DNA from: Flavivirga rizhaonensis | GTDB lineage: Bacteria > Bacteroidota > Bacteroidia > Flavobacteriales > Flavobacteriaceae | Direction of reading: 5' to 3' | Length of the DNA: 64,000 nucleotides | Assembly: GCF_004791695.1 (NCBI RefSeq) | Contig: NZ_SRSO01000002.1 | Coordinates: 62,001-126,000, forward strand | Part shown: in pieces, positions 8,820 to 16,116 of the stretch | Numbering within the stretch: position 1 is the first letter of the stretch | How the letters are laid out: every line of letters begins with the position of its first letter | Program-made: the position numbers and the translations under genes | Notes under the pieces: model-generated | What the model saw: the letters and a program-made list of their open reading frames with translations, nothing else | Database searches by the model: none | Told to the model about the DNA's origin: nothing

Positions 8820-9317
8820 ATGAAAAAATTAATGTTCAATTTATTTCTATTGGGATTAACCACCCAAGTTTATGCTCAAAATCCTGAAACGTTTTCTGCA
8901 GTTTATATTGTCCATAACTACAAATATTTGAGCGATGTAAACTCTAAAGAAGTAGCTATGCCTGTAGAAGAACTACACTTAAAAGTAAGTGATTTTAATG
9001 TAAAAGAATTAGATATCTATGCCGATGAATATGATTTATATGATGTTTATTTCGTAATTCCTGAAGGAAAAATATTGGCTTCTTATGATAAGGATAGTAA
9101 TTTACTAAGAACAATAGAAAGATATAAAAACATCAATTTACCATCATCTGTTTTTGAATCTGTGGCTAAAAAATTTCCAAATTGGTCGATATCGAAAAAT
9201 GCATATCTGGTTAATTATCACAATTCTGGCAAAATAAAAAAGCTTTATAAGCTCACTCTAGAGAACGGCAACAAACGTATTAAGATTAAAGTTAATGACA
9301 ATGGAGATTTTCAATAA
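8820..9317 (+). CDS. secreted PepSY-like (BLIP-like) protein
   Basis: A 165-residue protein with a signal peptide (MKKLMFNLFLLGLTTQVYAQ, cleavage after YAQ or before it). The mature part contains a repeat-like alpha/beta unit ending VAKKFPNWSISKNAYLV and KLYKLTLENGNKRIKIKV, which resembles the PepSY-like/beta-lactamase-inhibitor-like domains common in Bacteroidota periplasmic proteins. Such domains are thought to bind peptides or inhibit enzymes, but no specific partner is evident. It is the first gene after FNR-type site 3, with a PNPOx-type gene 26 nt downstream. Confidence 0.65.
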   Translation: MKKLMFNLFLLGLTTQVYAQNPETFSAVYIVHNYKYLSDVNSKEVAMPVEELHLKVSDFNVKELDIYADEYDLYDVYFVIPEGKILASYDKDSNLLRTIERYKNINLPSSVFESVAKKFPNWSISKNAYLVNYHNSGKIKKLYKLTLENGNKRIKIKVNDNGDFQ

Positions 9318-9343
9318 GAAAATGATTTTAATGAATAATAGTG

Positions 9344-9796
9344 ATGAAAGATTTAAAAAAATATGAAGTAGTTTACATTTTAAAAAACAATTACGTTGGC
9401 AATTTGTCCTATTTATGGAAAAGCAAACCTTATGTCGTACCAATAACTTATTATTATGATGAAGCAGAACATTGTATTTTAAGTTATACAGGAGAAGGTC
9501 ATAAAATAGAGGCTATGCGATTAAATAATTTGGTTTCAATAGGAGTAGCTCAAATAAAATCCGTTAATAATTGGCAATCAATTTTAATACATGGCAAGTT
9601 CGAAGAACTTAGTGGTACGCATGCAAAGCAAGAATTGCATAAGTTTGCCAATGGTGTGAAAAAAGTAATGTTTATTAAGGATAATAAATATCCAGATTTA
9701 ATAAGTGATTTTTCTAGTAAAACAACTTCTGGCAGGGCACCAATTGTTTATCGAATAAAAGTATCTGAAATGATGGGGAAATGTAGAACTTGCTAG
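9344..9796 (+). CDS. pyridoxamine 5'-phosphate oxidase-family flavoprotein
   Basis: A 150-residue split-barrel FMN-binding protein. The signatures are VGNLSYLWKSKPYVVPITYYY at the N-terminal strand pair, LSYTGEGHKIEAMRLNNLVS and WQSILIHGKFEEL, typical of the NimA/general-stress-protein-26 type PNPOx group, which bind FMN or a related deazaflavin/haem and reduce various substrates. GTG at 9341 is also in frame, but ATG 9344 is preferred. It sits in the middle of the site-3 operon, 4 nt before the next gene, so translation is likely coupled. The substrate is unknown. Confidence 0.8.
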   Translation: MKDLKKYEVVYILKNNYVGNLSYLWKSKPYVVPITYYYDEAEHCILSYTGEGHKIEAMRLNNLVSIGVAQIKSVNNWQSILIHGKFEELSGTHAKQELHKFANGVKKVMFIKDNKYPDLISDFSSKTTSGRAPIVYRIKVSEMMGKCRTC

Positions 9797-9800
9797 TTTA

Positions 9801-10913
9801 ATGTTAGTACTTATGAGGTTAGCTTTTTTGATCTTATTATTAATACATGGTACAATTCATCTAGTAGGTTTTGTAATAGCTTTTTATTCAACCAAAATAC
9901 CAATGCAGGCATTGGGTATTTCAAAACCTATCGGAACACTTTGGCTCATTGCTTTTGTAATGTTTGTGGTTACAGCCTCTCAATTCTTCACTAATAAAAA
10001 GTGGTTTTACATAGCGTTTATTGCTGTTTGTATTTCTCAAATTCTAATTATAATGGTTTGGAAAGATGCCAAATATGGCACTATTGCCAATACTATTATT
10101 TTACTAGTAAATATTTCTGCTTTTGAAAATTTTCGATTTAATAAAATGGTACAAAAAGAATCTGCTACATTATTTGATAAAATTGAAATAAATACTGCAT
10201 CTGTAATTTTAGAAAAAGATATTCAACACTTACCCGAAATTGTTCAAAAATGGATGAAAAATTCTGGCGTAATTGATAAGAATAATATAGCTTCGGTTAG
10301 ATTAAAACAAAAAGGGCTGCTAAAAATAAAACCCAATGGTAAGTGGATGCCTTTTAGGGCAAAACAATATTTTAATTTAAATACACCTGCTTTTATTTGG
10401 TCGGCTAAAATTAATAATAACTCTACGGTTTATGCCCTTGGTCGTGATAAATTCAACAATGGAAAGGCTGAGATGCTTATTAAATTTTTAGGTGTCATTC
10501 CTGTAGTTGATGAAGTTGAAAATTATAAGATTGATTCTGGAACTATGCAACGTTTTTTAAGTGAAATGTGCTGGTTTCCATCTGCTGCTATAAATAATTA
10601 TTTACAGTGGGAACATGTGAACAACACTTCAGCAAAAGCAACATTTATGTATAAGGCACAATCGGTTTCTGCAATTTTTAAATTTAATAATGAAGGGGAA
10701 ATTATCTGCTTTGAAACCAGCCGCTTTTTTGGAGGAGAACCAGATTCTAAAAAAGAAAAATGGGTTGTTGATATAGTAGATTACAAAACCTTCAATAATT
10801 ACAAAATCCCTTATAAATGCAAAGTAACTTGGCAATTAAAAGATGGCAATTTTAATTGGCTAAATCTTGAAATTACAGACATTGAGTATAATATTTCAGA
10901 GCCTTACAAATGA
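9801..10913 (+). CDS. membrane protein with four N-terminal helices and a large soluble domain
   Basis: A 370-residue protein. Residues 1-115 contain about four hydrophobic helices (for example AFLILLLIHGTIHLVGFVIA, then segments near 45-60, 68-85 and 92-110). The remaining 250 residues form a soluble beta-rich domain with LPEIVQKWMKNSG, KPNGKWMPFRAKQYF and LSEMCWFPSAAINNYLQW, the pattern of an uncharacterised family (DUF6544/DUF6920-like). ATG 9813 is an alternative start. It follows the PNPOx gene by 4 nt and completes the unit driven by site 3. The function is unknown. Confidence 0.72.
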   Translation: MLVLMRLAFLILLLIHGTIHLVGFVIAFYSTKIPMQALGISKPIGTLWLIAFVMFVVTASQFFTNKKWFYIAFIAVCISQILIIMVWKDAKYGTIANTIILLVNISAFENFRFNKMVQKESATLFDKIEINTASVILEKDIQHLPEIVQKWMKNSGVIDKNNIASVRLKQKGLLKIKPNGKWMPFRAKQYFNLNTPAFIWSAKINNNSTVYALGRDKFNNGKAEMLIKFLGVIPVVDEVENYKIDSGTMQRFLSEMCWFPSAAINNYLQWEHVNNTSAKATFMYKAQSVSAIFKFNNEGEIICFETSRFFGGEPDSKKEKWVVDIVDYKTFNNYKIPYKCKVTWQLKDGNFNWLNLEITDIEYNISEPYK

Positions 10914-10954
10914 TTATTCAACTAATATACAGCCAGTATTAAAATTCGATATCC

Positions 10955-10997
10955 TGATAAATATCATTTCAAAAAACGTAGTAGCACATTAAATTTA
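10955..10997 (+). promoter_or_regulatory. FNR-type box plus -7 element (site 4)
   Basis: TGATAAATATCA at 10955-10966 followed by TTTC, a 23-nt gap, then TAAATTTA at 10990-10997, 20 nt before the ATG of the universal stress protein. Confidence 0.8.
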
Positions 10998-11017
10998 TTA
11001 AGTTAAAAATTTTCATT

Positions 11018-11887
11018 ATGGAAACAATACTATATGCCACAGATTGTACTAATAATGATGCTTCTTCACTAAAGTATGCCTATCGTTTTAGTTGTATTAT
11101 GAATGCTGATTTACATATTTTACATGTATATGATTTTCCACCTATTGCATTTTCAACCATTCAACCCTTAGAATCACTTAAAAAACGAATGCATGGAGAA
11201 CAAATAGAACTTGTAGATAAGTATTGTAAAACACACCTTAAGAATGAATTTAATCAAAAGCCTGTCATTACCCATGTTATTGATAATAATTCTGTTTCTG
11301 AGAGTATTCTGCGTTTGTCCAAAATTCTAACTCCGGATTTAATTATTATAGGTATGAAAGATAGCTATAGTGCTAGAGGTTATTTTTCTGGTAATATTGT
11401 AAATACACTATTGGATACTATAGAAATACCTTTGTTGATTATCCCCAATAACTTGATTTATAATACAATCTCTACGATAGTATATGCTACAGATTTTGAG
11501 GAAGCTGATATTTTATCCATTCAAAAACTTATAGAAATTGTAAATGTTTATAAAACAGATGAATACCCAGCGAAAAAGTATATGGGCCAATTTAAAGATA
11601 CACTTTTTCAAGAGGTGTCTTATCCAGAAATAGTATTTAAAACTATTGCTTCAACCAATATTAAATCAGGATTATTAAGTGTTTTAAATAATGAAAAAGC
11701 AAGTATGTTGGCCATGTTAGAGCGTAAACATGATTGGAGTTTTTCTAATATTTTTCACAAAGATTTAGTGAAAGACATGGAAGTATCGTTAAAAATTCCT
11801 TTACTCGCCTTTAATAAAGACAGTACAAAACTTCAAAACGCAAATGCTGAGTGCAATAATGATAAAGAAATATTAAGTTTTGGTTAA
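11018..11887 (+). CDS. tandem universal stress protein
   Basis: A 289-residue cytoplasmic protein with two UspA-like Rossmann domains (about 1-142 and 149-270). The first starts METILYATDCTNNDASSLKYA and contains HILHVYDFPP and PDLIIIGMKDS; the second begins STIVYATDFEEADI. The canonical G-x2-G-x9-G(S/T) ATP loop is imperfect in both halves, so nucleotide binding is uncertain. UspA proteins support survival in growth arrest, anoxia and oxidative stress. It is monocistronic under FNR-type site 4 and ends at a strong terminator at 11911. Confidence 0.9.
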   Translation: METILYATDCTNNDASSLKYAYRFSCIMNADLHILHVYDFPPIAFSTIQPLESLKKRMHGEQIELVDKYCKTHLKNEFNQKPVITHVIDNNSVSESILRLSKILTPDLIIIGMKDSYSARGYFSGNIVNTLLDTIEIPLLIIPNNLIYNTISTIVYATDFEEADILSIQKLIEIVNVYKTDEYPAKKYMGQFKDTLFQEVSYPEIVFKTIASTNIKSGLLSVLNNEKASMLAMLERKHDWSFSNIFHKDLVKDMEVSLKIPLLAFNKDSTKLQNANAECNNDKEILSFG

Positions 11888-11910
11888 GTAAATCTTTAAA
11901 TTAAAGATTA

Positions 11911-11953
11911 GGCTGATTAAAATCACTTTTTTAATCAGCCTTATTTTTTTTGT
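11911..11953 (+). terminator. rho-independent terminator after the universal stress gene
   Basis: A perfect 12-bp stem, GGCTGATTAAAA (11911-11922) with TTTTAATCAGCC (11929-11940), a 6-nt loop, then a T-rich tract. It separates the plus-strand stress gene from the convergent dodecin gene. Confidence 0.9.
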
Positions 11954-12007
11954 TTAAAAACCTGTTTTTTTTAGATGCTTAACACTAAAATTTAAGATTC
12001 CTAACAG

Positions 12008-12214
12008 TTATACGCTCATAATACCAAAACATACTTTAGCAGTGACGCGATACTCTGAAATTTCATTGTTATTCACAGTGACTTGCATATCTTGAACATA
12101 CACAGATTTAATATCTTTTATAGTTTTAGAGGCTTCAGAAACTACGTTTTTAATAGCGTCTTCAAAACTAACGGGAGAGTTTCCCAGAATTTCCACAACT
12201 TTTAATACAGACAT
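12008..12214 (-). CDS. dodecin-family flavin-binding protein
   Basis: A 68-residue beta-alpha-beta-beta protein matching dodecins, dodecameric shells that bind and buffer riboflavin or FMN. The signatures are SVLKVVEILGNSPVSFEDAI, the helix NVVSEASKTIKDI and YRVTAKVCFGI. The Trp that stacks on the isoalloxazine ring in characterised dodecins is not present at the corresponding strand (SVYVQDMQ), so flavin binding may be weaker or differ. It has its own FNR-type box (site 5) and is monocistronic, convergent with the universal stress gene. Confidence 0.88.
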   Translation of the reverse strand: MSVLKVVEILGNSPVSFEDAIKNVVSEASKTIKDIKSVYVQDMQVTVNNNEISEYRVTAKVCFGIMSV

Positions 12215-12245
12215 AATATTTATTTTTTTACGATTAATAATGGAA

Positions 12246-12288
12246 CGAAACTAAGCGTAATCTGTTGATTATGAAATGATATAAATCA
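12246..12288 (-). promoter_or_regulatory. FNR-type box plus -7 element (site 5, minus strand)
   Basis: Read on the minus strand: TGATTTATATCA (12288 to 12277) followed by TTTC, a 23-nt gap, then TAGTTTCG (12253 to 12246), 31 nt before the dodecin ATG. The -7 element has one mismatch to TAnnTTTG. Confidence 0.75.
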
Positions 12289-12309
12289 ATAGTAGTGAAA
12301 TAATTAAGT

Positions 12310-13299
12310 TTACTTTATAGTATCTGGTGCTTCATTTTTTTTCTGTCGCTTCAATTTTCTAAAATAGCGTCGGGTTAAAAAATTATGTTTTAAAGCTTCC
12401 ATGTTTAAGTTAAATTTTTCTGTACCTTCATTAATATTTTTAATGGATTGCTCAAGGTTTTTTACAAACTCTTCATCATTAGACAAATAATTAAGAGCAC
12501 CTTTGCCATCTTTTATATTTAATAATACTTCATCTAAATTTTTGATAACCTTTTTTATGTCTTTACTACTTTCGTCCAAGCTTGTAATAATACTTTTTAC
12601 TTTTTGTGCCTCAATAGAATCGTTTAATAATACACCTGCTACACTTTTATTTAAATCAATAGATTTAACAAGATTGTGAATTTCGCTCATGGTTTTATTG
12701 GTTTCAATGCTAGCTGATTTTAAATTGAAAATAGTTTGCTTTACATTTTTCGCAGTAGTCGAATCATTAATAAGCATACTCACAGTACCATCTCCATTGG
12801 TTATAGTATTTGCAATATCCAACAGTTTTGCGGTTAATAGTGCTGCATTTTCATTGGTTACGTTTAAGGTGTTTAACATATCGTCAGTTCCTATTTTCGT
12901 ATAAGATTTGATGATATCACCTTGAGAGATTATAGCTGTATTACCATTTCCTGGTATGATATTTACAATCATATTTCCTACTAAACCATCAGTACCAATA
13001 GTAGCAATAGCATCCTTTTTAATATGCTGTACCATTTTTTCTTCAATAACCATCTTAACGTTAATAGTAGAATCGTTTAACATAGAAATTGTTTTTACAG
13101 TACCTACATTTATACCTGAGTACCTCACATTATTTCCTTGTAAAAGGCCATTAACATTGTTAAAGTTAGCACTAATTGTAAATGTGTTGGTAAACATATT
13201 TTGGCGTTCGCCTATTAAATAAATGGCTACAACAAAAAGTAGCAATCCTGTAATAATAAAAACACCTAGTTTTAATTTTTCGTTGGTTGTTTTTTGCAT
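12310..13299 (-). CDS. MCE-domain lipid-transport protein (MlaD-like)
   Basis: A 329-residue protein with an N-terminal membrane anchor (about residues 9-31, LGVFIITGLLLFVVAIYLIG) and one MCE domain (about 35-115, with NVNGLLQGNNVRYSGINVGTV). A long helical C-terminal part of repeated Asn/Ser/Lys-rich helices follows. MCE proteins form hexameric rings or tubes that carry phospholipids across the periplasm. It is the last gene of the permease-ATPase-MCE operon read from 14870, 17 nt after the ATPase gene. Direction of lipid transport is not predictable from sequence. Confidence 0.88.
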   Translation of the reverse strand: MQKTTNEKLKLGVFIITGLLLFVVAIYLIGERQNMFTNTFTISANFNNVNGLLQGNNVRYSGINVGTVKTISMLNDSTINVKMVIEEKMVQHIKKDAIATIGTDGLVGNMIVNIIPGNGNTAIISQGDIIKSYTKIGTDDMLNTLNVTNENAALLTAKLLDIANTITNGDGTVSMLINDSTTAKNVKQTIFNLKSASIETNKTMSEIHNLVKSIDLNKSVAGVLLNDSIEAQKVKSIITSLDESSKDIKKVIKNLDEVLLNIKDGKGALNYLSNDEEFVKNLEQSIKNINEGTEKFNLNMEALKHNFLTRRYFRKLKRQKKNEAPDTIK

Positions 13300-13316
13300 G
13301 ATTACTAAATTTTAAA

Positions 13317-14096
13317 TTATTTAAAAAACGCTTTTACTTTTTCATCTTTTGAAGCTTTTAATTCTTCAAAGGTCCCTTCGGCATAATTAATGCCATCAAC
13401 TAATAAAATCATCCGTTCAGATACAACACGTGCACAATCTACATCATGTGTAATAATCAACGATGATGTTTTATATTGCTTTTGTATGTTGCGCATAAGC
13501 TCTATAATTTCTTTAGAGGTTATGGGGTCTAAACCACTTGTGGGTTCATCGTATAAAATTATTTTAGGTTTTAATATGAGTGTTCTGGCTAAAGCTATAC
13601 GACGTTTCATACCTCCAGAAAGTTCGGCAGGCATTAAATCTATAGCATGAACCAATCCAACACTTTCAAGCGCTTCCTCTACTAGTTGAGTAGTATCAGT
13701 AATATTCCCAAATTTGTGTGTGTGTCTACGTAAAGGGAACTCTAAATTCTCTCTCACAGTCATAGAATCGTATAAGGCACTCCCTTGAAATAGGAAGCCT
13801 ATTTCTGTTCGTAATTCATCAAGTTCTACTTGATTAAGCGCTAAAAGATTTCTATCCATAATTTTTATACTCCCAGAATCTGGTTCCATCAACCCCACTA
13901 AACATTTTATCATCACTGACTTTCCAGACCCTGATTTACCCATTATAACAAGGTTTTCGCCTTCATAAAGTATTAAGTTAAACCCGTTCAACACATGATT
14001 ATCGCCAAAAGCTTTTTTCAAATCCTTAATTTCTAGCATGCGTTTTTTTGAAATTAAAGTTTCTAATGTGTTCTGTATGTGTTTTGCTTCATGCAT
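13317..14096 (-). CDS. ABC transporter ATPase (MlaF-like)
   Basis: A 259-residue ABC ATPase. Walker A GKSGSGKS is at 53-60, the Q-loop is in GFLFQGSALYDSMTVREN, the signature is LSGGMKRRIALAR, Walker B is ILYDEPTSGLDP and the switch His is in LIITHDVD. The LSGGM signature and gene context fit MlaF, the ATPase powering phospholipid transport with MlaE and MCE partners. The ATG at 14096 is 3 nt downstream of the permease stop; Met 20 (14039), which begins the conserved core, is an alternative start. Confidence 0.9.
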   Translation of the reverse strand: MHEAKHIQNTLETLISKKRMLEIKDLKKAFGDNHVLNGFNLILYEGENLVIMGKSGSGKSVMIKCLVGLMEPDSGSIKIMDRNLLALNQVELDELRTEIGFLFQGSALYDSMTVRENLEFPLRRHTHKFGNITDTTQLVEEALESVGLVHAIDLMPAELSGGMKRRIALARTLILKPKIILYDEPTSGLDPITSKEIIELMRNIQKQYKTSSLIITHDVDCARVVSERMILLVDGINYAEGTFEELKASKDEKVKAFFK

Positions 14097-14099
14097 CGT

Positions 14100-14870
14100 T
14101 TAGGTTTCAAAAAATATATCTGTCACAAAAACAGCTATAAAGTCAATTACAAAAAGTAGCATTGATGAAAAAACTACAGCTGAATTTGCAGCTAAACCAA
14201 CACCAACAGTTCCTTTTTTACAATAATAACCTTTAAAACAGCCAACTAATCCAATCGCAAATCCAAAGAAATACGTCTTAATAGTTGCTGGAATAATATC
14301 TCCAAATGTTAGTGAATTAAACACTTTGTTGAAGTAAAGCAGAAATGATACATCGCCTTTGGAATTTTCAATTAAATAAGACCCGTAAAGCGCAATGGTG
14401 TCTCCCAAAATAACTAGAATGGGTAGCATAAGTGTTGCTGCTAGCACTCTTGTAACCACTAAATATTTAAAAGGATTTGTGCCAGAGACTTCCATAGCAT
14501 CAATTTGCTCTGTAACCCTCATAGAACCCAATTCTGCACCAATACCAGAAGCAATTCGCCCTGCAAAAGTTAAGGCGATAATTACAGGACCAATTTCTCG
14601 GATTATAGATATACTAACCATAGAAGGCATCCACGATTCTGCACCAAATTCTTCCAATGTTGGTCTGGTTTGCAGAGTTATAACTAAACCAATAATAAAC
14701 CCTGTTACACCAACTAATAAAAGCGATTTATTGCCTATATAATAACATTGCCTTAAAAGTTCTTTAAACTCAAAAGGTTTAGAAAAAAGTTCCTTTAAGA
14801 ACCGACGTGTAAAATAGGTAAGTTCGCCAATTTCTATAAAGAATGCCCTTATTTTAATTAATCTTATCAT
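14100..14870 (-). CDS. MlaE-type ABC permease
   Basis: A 256-residue inner-membrane permease of the MlaE/YrbE family with about five hydrophobic segments and the conserved motifs GFIIGLVITLQTRPTLEEFG, ISIIREIGPVIIALTFAGR and AELGSMRVTEQIDAMEVSG. It forms the transmembrane core of an Mla-like phospholipid transporter with the two genes downstream. It is the first gene of the operon, with FNR-type site 6 immediately upstream and only an 18-nt leader. It is divergent from a patatin phospholipase that has its own box. Confidence 0.92.
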   Translation of the reverse strand: MIRLIKIRAFFIEIGELTYFTRRFLKELFSKPFEFKELLRQCYYIGNKSLLLVGVTGFIIGLVITLQTRPTLEEFGAESWMPSMVSISIIREIGPVIIALTFAGRIASGIGAELGSMRVTEQIDAMEVSGTNPFKYLVVTRVLAATLMLPILVILGDTIALYGSYLIENSKGDVSFLLYFNKVFNSLTFGDIIPATIKTYFFGFAIGLVGCFKGYYCKKGTVGVGLAANSAVVFSSMLLFVIDFIAVFVTDIFFET

Positions 14871-14888
14871 AAAGTATCAATACTTCTT

Positions 14889-14931
14889 TAAAGTTATACC
14901 ATTGGCTATATATATGAAATGATTAAAATCA
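14889..14931 (-). promoter_or_regulatory. FNR-type box plus -7 element (site 6, minus strand)
   Basis: Read on the minus strand: TGATTTTAATCA (14931 to 14920) followed by TTTC, a 23-nt gap, then TAACTTTA (14896 to 14889), 18 nt before the permease ATG. Its centre is 22 bp, about two helical turns, from the centre of site 7. Confidence 0.8.
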
Positions 14932-14941
14932 TTTTGCTTGT

Positions 14942-14984
14942 TGATATATATCATTGCAAAACCAACAGATTACTGCTATTTTCA
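14942..14984 (+). promoter_or_regulatory. FNR-type box plus -7 element (site 7)
   Basis: TTGATATATATCA, with the 12-bp core at 14942-14953, followed by TT, a 23-nt gap, then TATTTTCA at 14977-14984 (one mismatch), 17 nt before ATG 15002 of the patatin gene. Confidence 0.75.
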
Positions 14985-15001
14985 ATATTATTTATAAGCA
15001 A

Positions 15002-15775
15002 ATGAATTTAGGTTTGGTTTTATCTGGTGGCGGTATGCGCGGAGCCGCACATATTGGAGCTATAAAGGCTTTAGAAGAGTACAATCTATACCCAACACAT
15101 ATAGCAGGAACTAGTGCTGGAGCTATTGTTGGTGCCCTGTATGCATACGGTTATAGTTGGAAAGATATTTTCAAATTTTTTAAAAATATTCAAATATTAG
15201 ATATTAAAAAATATGCACTCAACAAACCTGGTTTTATAGATACTGAAAAGTTTTATCCAGATTTTAAAAATTATATTAAAAATGATAATTTTTCTTTTCT
15301 TAAAAAGGAATTGAGTTTAACCGCAACTAATATTTTAAACGGAGATTTAGAGATTTTTAATAAAGGAGAATTGATTAAACCCATTTTAGCTTCGGCAGCG
15401 ATTCCTGGAATATTTGCTCCCATAAAAATTGGAGATTCATATTATATTGATGGTGGTTCGCTTAATAATTTTCCAGTAGAATTATTAAAAACAACATGTG
15501 ATAAAATTATTGGTATTTATGTGAATGGTTTTGATGTGATACAGATTAACGATTTAAAACATTCTCATAACGTTGTTGAACGCGCATTTAGATTAAAATC
15601 GGTTAAAGAGGACCAACAAAAATTTAATGATTGCAATTTGGTTATTTCTCCAAAAGAATTAAATAAATATGGAATTTTTGATAAAAAGCACCTAAATGAG
15701 ATTTTTAAGATAGGCTATGATGCTACTTTAAAAGCATTAGCGGAATACAAGGAGCAGCCTGCAATGGTTCTTTAA
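15002..15775 (+). CDS. patatin-like phospholipase
   Basis: A 257-residue cytoplasmic lipid acyl hydrolase. It shows the oxyanion-hole motif GGGMRG (9-14), the nucleophile elbow GTSAG with Ser 38, and the dyad Asp in YYIDGGSLNNF. The frame is open from a TTG at 14954, but that start would fall directly beside the operator and before the -7 element, so ATG 15002, which begins the conserved MNLGLVLSGGG, is chosen. It is divergent from the Mla-like operon. Both appear to be controlled by the same regulator, which suggests coordinated membrane-lipid turnover. Confidence 0.9.
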   Translation: MNLGLVLSGGGMRGAAHIGAIKALEEYNLYPTHIAGTSAGAIVGALYAYGYSWKDIFKFFKNIQILDIKKYALNKPGFIDTEKFYPDFKNYIKNDNFSFLKKELSLTATNILNGDLEIFNKGELIKPILASAAIPGIFAPIKIGDSYYIDGGSLNNFPVELLKTTCDKIIGIYVNGFDVIQINDLKHSHNVVERAFRLKSVKEDQQKFNDCNLVISPKELNKYGIFDKKHLNEIFKIGYDATLKALAEYKEQPAMVL

Positions 15776-15778
15776 AAC

Positions 15779-15821
15779 TGATGCATATCATTTCTACTTT
15801 TACTCTGCAAGTGTATCTTTA
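15779..15821 (+). promoter_or_regulatory. FNR-type box plus -7 element (site 8)
   Basis: TGATGCATATCA at 15779-15790 followed by TTTC, a 23-nt gap, then TATCTTTA at 15814-15821, 21 nt before the ATG of the metal-binding protein. The box starts 3 nt after the patatin stop codon. Confidence 0.8.
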
Positions 15822-15842
15822 TTAGTATAGAAAGGCTTTACT

Positions 15843-16112
15843 ATGAAAACCACATTATACATACAAAATTTAAAGTGTGCTGGCTGTGAATCAACAATTA
15901 TAAATAAGCTTTCTGAACTAAAAAATATTTATAACATAACAATTAAGCTTCAATATGCGACGGTAACCTTTGAACATGAAACAAAAGAAGATATTACAAC
16001 AGTAAAAAACACACTTTCTAAAATAGGTTATCCTCCATTTGGAGAAAAAAACACTTTAGCTAAGAAAGCAAAATCTTTTGCCAGTTGCGCTTCAGGTAAA
16101 ATTAAAAAATAA
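15843..16112 (+). CDS. HMA-domain heavy-metal-binding protein
   Basis: An 89-residue cytoplasmic protein with one heavy-metal-associated ferredoxin-like domain (about 1-65). It contains the CxxC metal site LKCAGCES, followed by the typical IKLQYATVTFEHE strand pair. Such proteins are copper or related metal chaperones. An extra Cys pair lies in the C-terminal tail (SFASCASG region has one Cys). It is the first gene of a unit with a peroxiredoxin and a truncated L,D-transpeptidase gene, under FNR-type site 8. Confidence 0.88.
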   Translation: MKTTLYIQNLKCAGCESTIINKLSELKNIYNITIKLQYATVTFEHETKEDITTVKNTLSKIGYPPFGEKNTLAKKAKSFASCASGKIKK

Positions 16113-16116
16113 AAAA

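Noticed and set aside
11914..11925. A ninth TGAT-N4-ATCA match
   Set aside because: It lies inside the stem of the terminator after the universal stress gene, with no -7 element 23 nt away in either direction and no gene start nearby.
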